A DNA stretch of 6,851 bases from Sphaerochaeta sp. (GTDB taxonomy: Bacteria; Spirochaetota; Spirochaetia; Sphaerochaetales; Sphaerochaetaceae). Both the position numbers and the translations under genes were made by a program. Below the pieces are notes generated by a model. The model made no database searches. It worked only from the letters and a program-made list of their open reading frames with translations, and had not been told where the DNA came from. The stretch is from positions 1-6,851 of the forward strand of contig DMAO01000070.1 in the NCBI GenBank assembly GCA_003446545.1. Reading direction: 5' to 3'. This document shows positions 1 through 5,790 of this stretch, piece after piece (position 1 is the first letter of the stretch; each line of letters begins with the position of its first letter).

Positions 1-350
1 ATATCGTTTTTGGAAAAACAATCATTACGGCCTACCTGCCCCAATAAATAGCATGGGATATACTCTGCTTTGGTTCTGCCATAACCTCTAATTTTTTTGC
101 ATTGGGTTGTCGATTGCAAATCTTTAATATCGACTATTCCTAATGCTATTGAGAAAAAAGCGGCAATCTCGTCAGTATCATGTATGATAAGGTATGTTTT
201 TGCATTTGCCGCCTTCTCATAAGCTACAGCTTTTGTATGAAGAAAATCTTCAATATCCCTATTCTTGGCGCAAAAAAAAGTGGAGAGTTTATTCTCCACC
301 TCTTGAATGCTGTACTGTTCAAGAATATCTATCAAGGGAAGAAGTATCAT
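1..350 (-). CDS. GNAT-family acetyltransferase toxin, TacT-like (partial, C-terminus beyond left edge)
   Basis: This frame is open from an ATG at 350 to the window edge (116 codons seen) and was read directly from the reverse strand. The protein begins MILLPLIDILEQY. It has a GNAT-like core: a helix (IEDFLHTKAVAYEKA, about residues 33-47), a beta hairpin (TYLIIHDTDEIAAFFSIAL, about 52-70), a basic linker (QCKKIRGYGR), then IPCYLLGQVGRND at about 99-111. The last element matches the strand before the acetyl-CoA loop in TacT-type toxins, where a P-x-x-LLGRLAVD pattern is usual. The CoA-binding loop itself lies outside the window. Known TacT toxins acetylate the amino group of charged tRNAs and so block translation; that activity here is inferred. 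The start codon overlaps the antitoxin stop as ATGA, and only a weak ribosome binding site precedes it, so translation is probably coupled. Confidence 0.78.
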   Translation of the reverse strand, partial: MILLPLIDILEQYSIQEVENKLSTFFCAKNRDIEDFLHTKAVAYEKAANAKTYLIIHDTDEIAAFFSIALGIVDIKDLQSTTQCKKIRGYGRTKAEYIPCYLLGQVGRNDCFSKND

Positions 351-526
351 GTATTTCCAGCTTTCATAAATTTATCGATATCTTCTTTTGTTGCTTTTCG
401 TATTTCACCAAGGGATGAAGCCATGGCTTTAGCCTTACCTGTGCGTTGAGAAAGCAACTCACGCATAGCTTTTTGACCTTGAATGGTATCAACAACAGCA
501 ACTCTATCAAACGAACTTGTAGCCAT
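347..526 (-). CDS. Small antitoxin-like protein upstream of GNAT toxin
   Basis: A 59-residue protein beginning MATSSFDRVAVVDTIQ and ending KEDIDKFMKAGNT. The start at 526 is supported by AGGAGG (532-537) with a 5-base spacer, the best ribosome binding site on this flank. The gene ends in TGA overlapping the ATG of the GNAT toxin gene, which is the usual antitoxin-then-toxin order. The N-terminus could form a short beta strand of the kind that pairs in ribbon-helix-helix dimers. The rest looks helical and basic (QRTGKAKAMASSLGEIRKATK), with an acidic/basic helix at the end that could bind the toxin. I do not recognise a named family. It is shorter than the DUF1778/TacA antitoxins of about 90 residues. 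Its role rests on size, operon position and the palindromic promoter in front of it. Confidence 0.75.
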   Translation of the reverse strand: MATSSFDRVAVVDTIQGQKAMRELLSQRTGKAKAMASSLGEIRKATKEDIDKFMKAGNT

Positions 527-550
527 TTTTCCCTCCTTTATGATAAGACA

Positions 551-579
551 ATCATACTATGGAGTCTTGATAGAATCAA
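551..579 (-). promoter_or_regulatory. Sigma-70-type promoter of the GNAT toxin-antitoxin operon
   Basis: On the minus strand a -35 box TTGATT (574-579) is followed by a 17-base spacer and a -10 box TATGAT (551-556). These match the consensus at 4 of 6 and 5 of 6 positions with ideal spacing. Transcription would begin near 544, giving a leader of about 18 bases that contains the AGGAGG site. Confidence 0.6.
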
Positions 580-580
580 G
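566..580. promoter_or_regulatory. Palindromic operator candidate over the toxin-antitoxin promoter
   Basis: CTTGAT-AGA-ATCAAG is a perfect inverted repeat with 6-base arms and a 3-base centre. It covers the -35 box and the first part of the spacer of the operon promoter. Antitoxins of this type commonly repress their own operon from such a site. Binding is inferred from position and symmetry only. Confidence 0.5.
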
Positions 581-633
581 CATACTTTCCAATCTTATAT
601 TCTCGTGTCCAAACTTGAATCATAAATCTCCTT

Positions 634-668
634 ACCGAACCAAACCATACTTTCGCTAATTGTTCGGT
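634..668. repeat. Inverted repeat with 7-base arms in the intergenic region
   Basis: ACCGAAC (634-640) pairs with GTTCGGT (662-668) across a 21-base loop. No gene or promoter box is obviously tied to it. It lies between the two CTTGAT-type palindromes and could be a binding site or a chance repeat. Confidence 0.3.
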
Positions 669-686
669 GTGGTATGCCTAGGCTTC

Positions 687-720
687 CAAAAGTATCTTGA
701 TTATCGAATCAAGGCTTTTG
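687..720. repeat. Nested palindrome with CTTGATT half-sites
   Basis: The core CTTGATT-ATCG-AATCAAG (696-713) is a perfect inverted repeat with 7-base arms. It is enclosed by CAAAAG (687-692) and CTTTTG (715-720), which also pair, leaving a 3-versus-1-base bulge. The half-site is the same as in the operator candidate at 566-580. No T-run follows, so it does not look like a terminator. It could be a second operator for the toxin-antitoxin repressor, or a site controlling the plus-strand gene at 861. Confidence 0.5.
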
Positions 721-729
721 CCATATTTC

Positions 730-758
730 GGGAGTCTTTCTGTTCAGGGATTCTTTCT
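730..758 (+). repeat. Imperfect direct repeat, 17-base period
   Basis: GGGAGTCTTTCT (730-741) recurs as GGGATTCTTTCT (747-758) with one mismatch. The gene-free stretch 527-860 otherwise holds the toxin-antitoxin promoter, the inverted repeats listed separately and the hairpin at 783-820. I see no convincing protein gene or RNA gene in it. A plus-strand promoter for the 861 gene must lie here, but no -35/-10 pair stands out. Confidence 0.3.
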
Positions 759-782
759 AATCGCTCTTTATTTACCTATTTG

Positions 783-828
783 CAGCTCTGGCCCTCTCCT
801 GAAGTAGACAGCCAGAGCTGTTTTCTGT
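783..828 (+). terminator. Terminator-like hairpin in the leader of the oxidoreductase gene
   Basis: CAGCTCTGGC (783-792) and GCCAGAGCTG (811-820) form a perfect 10-base-pair stem with an 18-base loop, followed directly by TTTTCTGT on the plus strand. It ends about 40 bases before the start of the gene at 861, and no plus-strand gene lies upstream in the window. It may end a transcript coming from a lost gene, or act inside the leader as an attenuator or 5' stabiliser. No T-run follows the stem in the minus direction, so it does not serve the left-flank operon. Confidence 0.5.
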
Positions 829-860
829 AGCTTTAGGGTAGAAACAAGAGGTAGTATAGT

Positions 861-1988
861 ATGCATATAGTAATAATAGGAAATGGAGTTGCCGGAGCTA
901 CGGTAGCCCAGAAACTTACACAGATAGGCGTTGGTGTGACTCTTTTTGCCGAGGAGCCCTATGGGTTCTACAGCCGGATCATGTTGCCGCACTCGCTTTA
1001 CGACAAACAAGCCCTCGCTCACCTGATCTCTAATAACGACCCTCCCTATCTGGTGAAGAAGCCGGTTACCGCCATCTTCTGTGAGGAGAAGCAGGTAGAG
1101 ACAGGTGATGGGGAACGTTACTCCTACGACAAGCTGATCATCGCCACCGGGAGCCGTTCACGCACCCTGGACATTTTTTCCAACACTGACGGAGTGTGCA
1201 CGCTACGCACCTTCTACGATGCCCAGCTTCTAGGGGATACGCTACGCAGTCCTGTTGTTGTGCTGGGAGGTGGGTTGCTTGGTCTTGAGACTGCCCTGAG
1301 CCTCAACAGGAAGGGCTTTGCTGTCACCGTCTGTGAAGCCGCTGACAGGATTATGGTACGGCAGCTTGACAGCAGGGCTGCAATGATGCTCAAGACCAGG
1401 TTGGAGAGGAAAGGGCTTACTATCAGAGAAGGGGTCAGGACAATTGGGAGGAGGCTGGACAGCTGGGAGAAGCTGGTGGCCCTGGAGGTCGAGGGGTCTT
1501 CCGAGATCCCTTGCAAGACCCTCATCCTATCCCTTGGGGTATCGCCTGAGATTACCCTGGCAAAAGAGGCCGGCCTGAGGGTCCAACGGGGCATTCTGGT
1601 TGATGAGTACCTAAGGACAAGTGATGAGCATATCTATGCCATTGGGGACTGTGCCGAGTATGAAGGCCAGATCCCAGGCATAGTACCTGTTGCCCTTGCT
1701 ATGGCAGAGGCGGTCGTTGCAAACCTCACAGGAGGGCAGAAGAGTTATCAGGAACCTGTTCTCTTTACGCGTTTCAAGGATGAGGAGCTTCAGGTAGTCA
1801 GCGTAGGGTCGGTGACTGGAAATCCTCTCAGTAAGGAGAATGGTGAGAGGTATGAGGCGTACTTCCTCAAGGATGGTACCCTAGATGGTGCCATCCTGTA
1901 TGGAAGTGGTGAACATCTGAAGTTTGTCAGGGAGCACTACCAGAAGCCTGTTAGTGAAGAGGAACTATCTGCCTTGCTCGATTTCTAG
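861..1988 (+). CDS. FAD/NAD(P)-dependent oxidoreductase, NirB N-terminal / rubredoxin-reductase type
   Basis: A 375-residue soluble flavoprotein of the pyridine-nucleotide disulfide oxidoreductase fold. FAD is bound by GNGVAG (7-12), with ATGSR at 95-99 and the second FAD motif in TSDEHIYAIGDCAE (253-266). NAD(P) is bound by GGGLLG (136-141). An acidic residue, E159, follows the second strand of that domain and suggests NADH over NADPH. YSRIMLPHSL (37-46) and RQLDSRAAMMLKTRLERKG (167-185) resemble the NirB and nitric-oxide/rubredoxin reductase group. It probably passes electrons from NADH to a small acceptor such as rubredoxin or a ferredoxin-like protein; the partner is not in the window. 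The siroheme and Fe-S domains of full NirB are absent, so it is not a complete nitrite reductase. The start is fixed by AAGAGG (846-851) with a 9-base spacer and by the FAD motif beginning at residue 7. It converges on the alpha-galactosidase gene and shares a CTAG stop with it. Confidence 0.88.
   Translation: MHIVIIGNGVAGATVAQKLTQIGVGVTLFAEEPYGFYSRIMLPHSLYDKQALAHLISNNDPPYLVKKPVTAIFCEEKQVETGDGERYSYDKLIIATGSRSRTLDIFSNTDGVCTLRTFYDAQLLGDTLRSPVVVLGGGLLGLETALSLNRKGFAVTVCEAADRIMVRQLDSRAAMMLKTRLERKGLTIREGVRTIGRRLDSWEKLVALEVEGSSEIPCKTLILSLGVSPEITLAKEAGLRVQRGILVDEYLRTSDEHIYAIGDCAEYEGQIPGIVPVALAMAEAVVANLTGGQKSYQEPVLFTRFKDEELQVVSVGSVTGNPLSKENGERYEAYFLKDGTLDGAILYGSGEHLKFVREHYQKPVSEEELSALLDF
1985..1988. 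other. Shared CTAG holding the stop codons of two convergent genes
   Basis: Bases 1986-1988 are the TAG stop of the plus-strand oxidoreductase, and 1987-1985 on the other strand are the TAG stop of the alpha-galactosidase. The coding regions overlap by four bases. I see no hairpin terminator on either side, so each transcript probably runs antisense into the other gene. Confidence 0.9.
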
Positions 1989-4327
1989 TCGATCTTCTTG
2001 CAGATGTATATCCTGCTGCCGAAGTCACCCAGCACCCTGGTTTCCTCGTCATAGCCGGTTCCTCCGAACTGCTGGTTGAGCAATATTCCCGCATAGGCTA
2101 GCAGTTCGCCTCTGACTCGGTAGTGTTCGACCTCGCTGTCGAGCGATAGGGCTTTGCTCAGGGTATTCTGGGTGACGCCCCCTTCGGAGATGGCAACAGG
2201 GCTGATTCGGTTAATCAGGTCTCCGAAGGTCCTGATGTCGATCTTCTGCTGACGGGGGAAGACCTCATAGGTCGCCATCAGGTCGACATCTTCGACTCTA
2301 AGGATGTCACTTCCTGGATTGCTTTGGTTGAGCTTCTGTGCGAACAGCACCAGAAGCTCGCTCCTGTCCCTGCTGGAAACAGCCCAGACGACCTGGTTTG
2401 AACTGCTGTTAGCCATCTTTATGCGGGTAAAGGTTCCGTACTGCAATAGGGAGCGGTGTGCCTTATAGAAGCTAATCTGTGCCTTTATGGCATCCTTTTG
2501 CTGGTGGTTGAGTTTTGTCAGGTCCAGTTCATACCCAAGTACGCCAAAGGCCGCGATGTTGAAGCGTGACTCCAAATCGGTCCTTCTCAGTGTCTGATGG
2601 TTGGGAGAGGCACTGACATGGCTTCCCATCGTAGAGAGGGGGTACCCGCAGCTGGTACCCTCCTGGATGTACAGTCTGCTCAGGGCGTCTGTGTTGTCAC
2701 TGGTCCATGTCTGGGGCATGAAGCAGAGCATGCCCAGGTCGAAGCGGTTGCCTCCGCTGGCACAGGATTCGAAGAGAACGTGGGGGAAGGCTGTAGTAAG
2801 GCGGGTAAGCAGTTCGTAGAGGCCCAGAACATAGCGGTGCAGAAACTCCCCGTGGTTCTTGATTTCAGAGTTTGCACTGTAGAGGTCGCTGAAGGTGCGA
2901 TTCATATCCCACTTGATGTAGTTTACGTCAGCGAGGTGCCAGGTCTCCGAAAGGGTGGTGAAGAGGTATTCGCGCACATCAGTCCTGCTCAGGTCCAGGA
3001 GGTACTGGTTTCGCCCCACGCTGGGCTTGCGCCCAGGGATGGCAACCATCCAATCGGGGTGTTTCTTGTAGAGCTGGCTTTCCATGTTGACCATCTCGGG
3101 CTCCACCCAGAGGCCGAACATCATGCCCATCCGGTGGATCTCCAGGGCAAGGCTACCCAACCCTGAAGGAAGTTTCTTGGGGTTTACTGTCCAGTCGCCC
3201 AAGCTTGTGGTGTCGTCATTACGAATGCCGAACCATCCGTCATCGAGAACAAAGAGCTCGGCTCCCAGGTCTGAGGCTTGGCGTGCGAGCTTGATAAGCT
3301 TGTCTTCGGTGAAGTTGAAGTAGGTGGCTTCCCAGTTGTTTACCAGCACAGGCCTTTCACGGAACTGCCACTCTCCCCTGATAATATGGTTGTTGATGAA
3401 GTGATGGAAGTTATGGCTTGCCCCGTTCATGCCTTTAGGGGAGAAGGTCATGATGGCCTCCGGGCTTTGGAAGCGGTCCTGGGCACTGAGCTCCCAGCTG
3501 AATTGGCTTGGGTTGATACCGGTGAGCACCCTAACCTTCCCATAGGGGGAGGTTTCAACCACCTCCCGGTGGTTTCCGCTGTAGATGAGATTGGTTGCTA
3601 TGCACGTCCCGTCGGTCTTGGTGAGGAAGATGCAGGGGTTGTGTTCAGCAGAACTTACACCGGTCTTGCTGTCGTTGATGATGATGCCGCTTTGTAGGGG
3701 CCTCTCATGCATGAAACGCTCACGTGCCCAAGCCCCGTCAAAGGTGACGAGGTTCCAGTCATCCCCGTCAAGGTCGAGCTGTAGTGATGCAAGGTTGCGG
3801 ATCGTTATGATCCGGTCACTGTCGTTATAGACCGTTGCCCTGCGTGTGATGACATCGCTGTCCTCGAAGATGGTGTAGGTCAAAGCGAGGCGTATGGGCA
3901 GGCCAGTTTCCTTGAGCATTATCTCAAGGGTGGAGCAGATGCTCTTATCACCATAGGATTCGCTCAGGCCACTGAAGGTTCTGGGCTTGCCGGGGATTAT
4001 TCTATAGCTTTTTACCACAAAGTCGAGGGTTTGCATGCCTCTTCCGTACTCAATATCGACGAAGCTCTCTCTACAATCACCCTTTCCCATGGTAGAATAC
4101 TCCATGCGGAGGTTTCCCAGGAAGAGCGTCGGATTGTCACTGCTGTAGGCTGTGCCTGTGCCGATGCCCAGGCTTCGCTTCTCGGCAAGAGCCGCATGGG
4201 AGAGTGATCCTTCCCTCAGTCTCTTGCCGTAGTAGAGATGCTCAAGGTGTCCTGTCTCTGTTATGGCAAAGAGATAGGTTGTGTTGGCCGTTGACAGGTT
4301 GAATAGTTGGTCTTTCTTGGAAATCAT
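1985..4327 (-). CDS. Alpha-galactosidase, glycoside hydrolase family GH36
   Basis: A 780-residue enzyme that removes terminal alpha-1,6-linked galactose from melibiose, raffinose and related sugars with retention of configuration. Domain order is typical of the family: an N-terminal beta-sandwich (about 1-325), a TIM barrel (about 326-660) and a C-terminal beta domain. The nucleophile is D474 in IKWDMNR (471-477) and the acid/base is D544 in WTSDNTDAL (541-549). Their spacing of 70 residues equals that of D478/D548 in Geobacillus AgaA. Other signatures are LDDGWFG (361-367), GLWVEPEMVN (405-414), LLDLS (443-447) and SCASGGNRFD (521-530). Length is slightly above the usual 720-750. There is no signal peptide or membrane segment, so it works in the cytoplasm on imported sugars; no transporter is in the window. 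AAGGAG (4336-4341) sits 8 bases before the start. It is transcribed divergently from the mutarotase-like gene. Confidence 0.95.
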   Translation of the reverse strand: MISKKDQLFNLSTANTTYLFAITETGHLEHLYYGKRLREGSLSHAALAEKRSLGIGTGTAYSSDNPTLFLGNLRMEYSTMGKGDCRESFVDIEYGRGMQTLDFVVKSYRIIPGKPRTFSGLSESYGDKSICSTLEIMLKETGLPIRLALTYTIFEDSDVITRRATVYNDSDRIITIRNLASLQLDLDGDDWNLVTFDGAWARERFMHERPLQSGIIINDSKTGVSSAEHNPCIFLTKTDGTCIATNLIYSGNHREVVETSPYGKVRVLTGINPSQFSWELSAQDRFQSPEAIMTFSPKGMNGASHNFHHFINNHIIRGEWQFRERPVLVNNWEATYFNFTEDKLIKLARQASDLGAELFVLDDGWFGIRNDDTTSLGDWTVNPKKLPSGLGSLALEIHRMGMMFGLWVEPEMVNMESQLYKKHPDWMVAIPGRKPSVGRNQYLLDLSRTDVREYLFTTLSETWHLADVNYIKWDMNRTFSDLYSANSEIKNHGEFLHRYVLGLYELLTRLTTAFPHVLFESCASGGNRFDLGMLCFMPQTWTSDNTDALSRLYIQEGTSCGYPLSTMGSHVSASPNHQTLRRTDLESRFNIAAFGVLGYELDLTKLNHQQKDAIKAQISFYKAHRSLLQYGTFTRIKMANSSSNQVVWAVSSRDRSELLVLFAQKLNQSNPGSDILRVEDVDLMATYEVFPRQQKIDIRTFGDLINRISPVAISEGGVTQNTLSKALSLDSEVEHYRVRGELLAYAGILLNQQFGGTGYDEETRVLGDFGSRIYICKKID

Positions 4328-4346
4328 GGGTGGTTCTCCTTGAGCT

Positions 4347-4376
4347 ATGCCATTTGTTTCTTGTAGTCAGTATACT
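4347..4376 (+). promoter_or_regulatory. Divergent promoter region with palindromic -10 box
   Basis: CAGTATACTG (4368-4377) is a perfect 10-base palindrome and so offers a TATACT -10 box to both strands: plus at 4371-4376, minus at 4374-4369. On the plus strand ATGCCA (4347-4352) is a -35 box with an 18-base spacer (4 of 6 matches). On the minus strand the best -35 candidate is GTAGCA (4397-4392), only 3 of 6 matches. One centre could therefore drive both the alpha-galactosidase and the mutarotase-like gene. Confidence 0.45.
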
Positions 4377-4382
4377 GTGTTG

Positions 4383-4399
4383 GGGTATGTTTGCTACCC
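4383..4399. promoter_or_regulatory. Operator candidate between the divergent sugar genes
   Basis: GGGTA (4383-4387) and TACCC (4395-4399) form an inverted repeat around 7 bases. It covers the minus-strand -35 candidate and the expected plus-strand transcription start, so a sugar-responsive repressor bound here could silence both genes. The arms are short, and no regulator gene is in the window. Confidence 0.3.
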
Positions 4400-4427
4400 T
4401 GTTTTAATGGGATTTGAGGAGAGAGTG

Positions 4428-5672
4428 ATGGATATTCGTCGTTTGAGGTTGTGGGAGAGTCGAAATGCTACGGTCCTGAGTAATGACCTGATAAGGATTG
4501 TCTTGGAAGACCAGGGGGGTATGGTACTGGAGCTGAGTAGCGACACCCCTACAGGAGGGCGTATGAATGCCCACCTGCTTCCCCACTATAGGGGTAGCGG
4601 CACATCTGTGTTCAGCGATGAGAATGGGCAGTATTGGAAGAACAGTGCCTTTCTCTATCAGAAGGCGGGCTCATATTTTAGTTTCCCCAACTTTGGCCCT
4701 GGTTTCTCTGATGGTGAGGACCAGCAGGAGTTCAATGGGTATACAGCTTCATCCTACTGGATGGTGGAGCGTTACGGCACCGACCCCCAATTTGGTGGGG
4801 TATGGCTGATGAGCCTGGTCCGCAACCGCAAGGCCAAGTGGCAGGTGCGAAAGATTGACATGCTGCTTCCCAACCAACCGGTCCACTACAGTGCGTGTGT
4901 CATTACTAACAGTTCTGAAGAGGACCTGGTTGCCAACATGGCTTGGAACAACGAGTTGGGTTCTCCCTTCCTGGAGTCGGGGTGTGTGCTTAATGCCAGC
5001 GCAGAGTCTTGGTCAACAGGGGATGAGTCAGCTTTGATGGGGGGCCATGCAAGGCTTGCCCCCAATACCACCTTTGATGACTGGAAGAAGGCACCCCTGA
5101 AGGAAGGGGGGACGGTCGACCTGTCTGAGGTGCCTCCTGTCATCGGCAAGAGTGACTTCATCTCAGGAGTCATTCCACAAGCAGCAAGCATGGGTTGGTC
5201 CAGTGTGATTAACCCAAGACAGCAGGTGGTCTATTTTACCTTCTTCCCAGGTCCGGCTTCCCTGGCAGAGGATGAAGCTTCCCTTAACTTCAACAACTTC
5301 CTCTTTGACTACGGGGGCAGAAGCGAGACCCCTTGGTCCCTCTACCCAGGGGGTATGAGCCAGCAGTACTCTCTAAACTGTGGTTCAGGGACAAACCATC
5401 TCTACTCAGGCCTTGAGCACGTGAAGGCAGGCGACCAGATTATGGGCTCTGATTCAACTGTCACCATCAAGCCAGGCCAAACCAAGACAGTCTACTATGC
5501 TTCAGCTTTCTGTGCGTATGACAACAATCGCATCGGGGGAAACTTCAGCACAGTTGAGCAGGTAGTGGAAGGTATTGTACTCAAGAGAACCAAGTCCTGG
5601 GCTTTCATCCCAGCCGATTCAACCTTCCATTGCCTGAAGGAACTGACTAAGAGGTTGTTGTCTTCTGAATAG
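4428..5672 (+). CDS. Galactose-mutarotase-like (aldose 1-epimerase fold) protein
   Basis: A 414-residue protein from the ATG at 4428, which has GAGGAG (4416-4421) 6 bases upstream. The frame is open back to an ATG at 4347, but that start has no ribosome binding site and lies inside the control region. From residue 7 it reads LWESRNATVLSNDLIRIVLE, the strand pattern of galactose-mutarotase-like beta-sandwiches. AWNNELGSPFLESG (172-185) lies where aldose epimerases carry the catalytic His, and Asn is present instead. LYSGLEHVKAGDQI (325-338) followed by IKPGQTKTVYYASAF (347-361) resembles the C-terminal segment holding their catalytic Glu (here E330). There is no signal peptide, so it is cytoplasmic. 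The family is inferred from pattern, not from a clear match. It may bind or epimerise a galactoside released with the help of the divergent alpha-galactosidase, but its substrate is unknown. If the His is truly absent, it may be a non-catalytic sugar sensor. Confidence 0.6.
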   Translation: MDIRRLRLWESRNATVLSNDLIRIVLEDQGGMVLELSSDTPTGGRMNAHLLPHYRGSGTSVFSDENGQYWKNSAFLYQKAGSYFSFPNFGPGFSDGEDQQEFNGYTASSYWMVERYGTDPQFGGVWLMSLVRNRKAKWQVRKIDMLLPNQPVHYSACVITNSSEEDLVANMAWNNELGSPFLESGCVLNASAESWSTGDESALMGGHARLAPNTTFDDWKKAPLKEGGTVDLSEVPPVIGKSDFISGVIPQAASMGWSSVINPRQQVVYFTFFPGPASLAEDEASLNFNNFLFDYGGRSETPWSLYPGGMSQQYSLNCGSGTNHLYSGLEHVKAGDQIMGSDSTVTIKPGQTKTVYYASAFCAYDNNRIGGNFSTVEQVVEGIVLKRTKSWAFIPADSTFHCLKELTKRLLSSE

Positions 5673-5678
5673 GGGGAG

Positions 5679-5734
5679 GCGTGCTTGCATATTCCTAATC
5701 TACAAGACAAGACTTACCACGCTTTTCATCTTTT
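5679..5734 (+). terminator. Weak terminator candidate after the mutarotase-like gene
   Basis: GCGTG (5679-5683) with CTTG (5684-5687) can pair with CAAG (5708-5711) and CACGC (5718-5722). The stem is interrupted by a 6-base bulge on the 3' side and closed by a 20-base loop. TTTTCATCTTTT follows. The fold is imperfect, so this is tentative. Confidence 0.28.
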
Positions 5735-5745
5735 AGGAGAATCTT

Positions 5746-5790
5746 ATGAAACTTCTATTTAAGGGCAGGTTTGTAAGAGACGTGTATTAG
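5746..5790 (+). pseudogene. 14-codon ORF with strong ribosome binding site, possible gene stump
   Basis: AGGAGA (5735-5740) lies 5 bases before an ATG that opens MKLLFKGRFVRDVY and then stops at 5788-5790. The ribosome binding site is as good as those of the full-length genes here, yet the frame dies at once. From 5759 the same DNA is the 3' end of the minus-strand PIN gene. The simplest reading is the 5' end of an old downstream gene that was cut when the AT-rich PIN module arrived. A genuine small peptide is possible, and chance is not excluded. Confidence 0.35.

Noticed and set aside
180..449. Plus-strand ORFs of 89 and 74 residues
   Set aside because: They lie opposite the GNAT toxin and antitoxin genes, have no ribosome binding site and no recognisable domain.
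687..720. Reading the nested palindrome as a terminator
   Set aside because: The stem is AT-rich and no T-run follows it on either strand.
768..1022. Minus-strand ORF of 84 residues over the hairpin and the start of the oxidoreductase
   Set aside because: It is opposite the FAD-binding start of a clear gene and spans the terminator-like hairpin.
1214..1594. Minus-strand ORF of 126 residues
   Set aside because: It is antisense to the NAD-binding domain of the oxidoreductase and its composition looks like a shadow frame.
2597..3697. Plus-strand ORFs of 189, 139 and 79 residues
   Set aside because: They are antisense to the GH36 catalytic barrel, whose motifs prove the other strand codes. Long shadow frames are expected in GC-rich DNA.
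4347..4427. Upstream start adding 27 residues to the mutarotase-like protein
   Set aside because: There is no ribosome binding site at 4347 and it falls inside the divergent promoter. The ATG at 4428 has GAGGAG 6 bases upstream.
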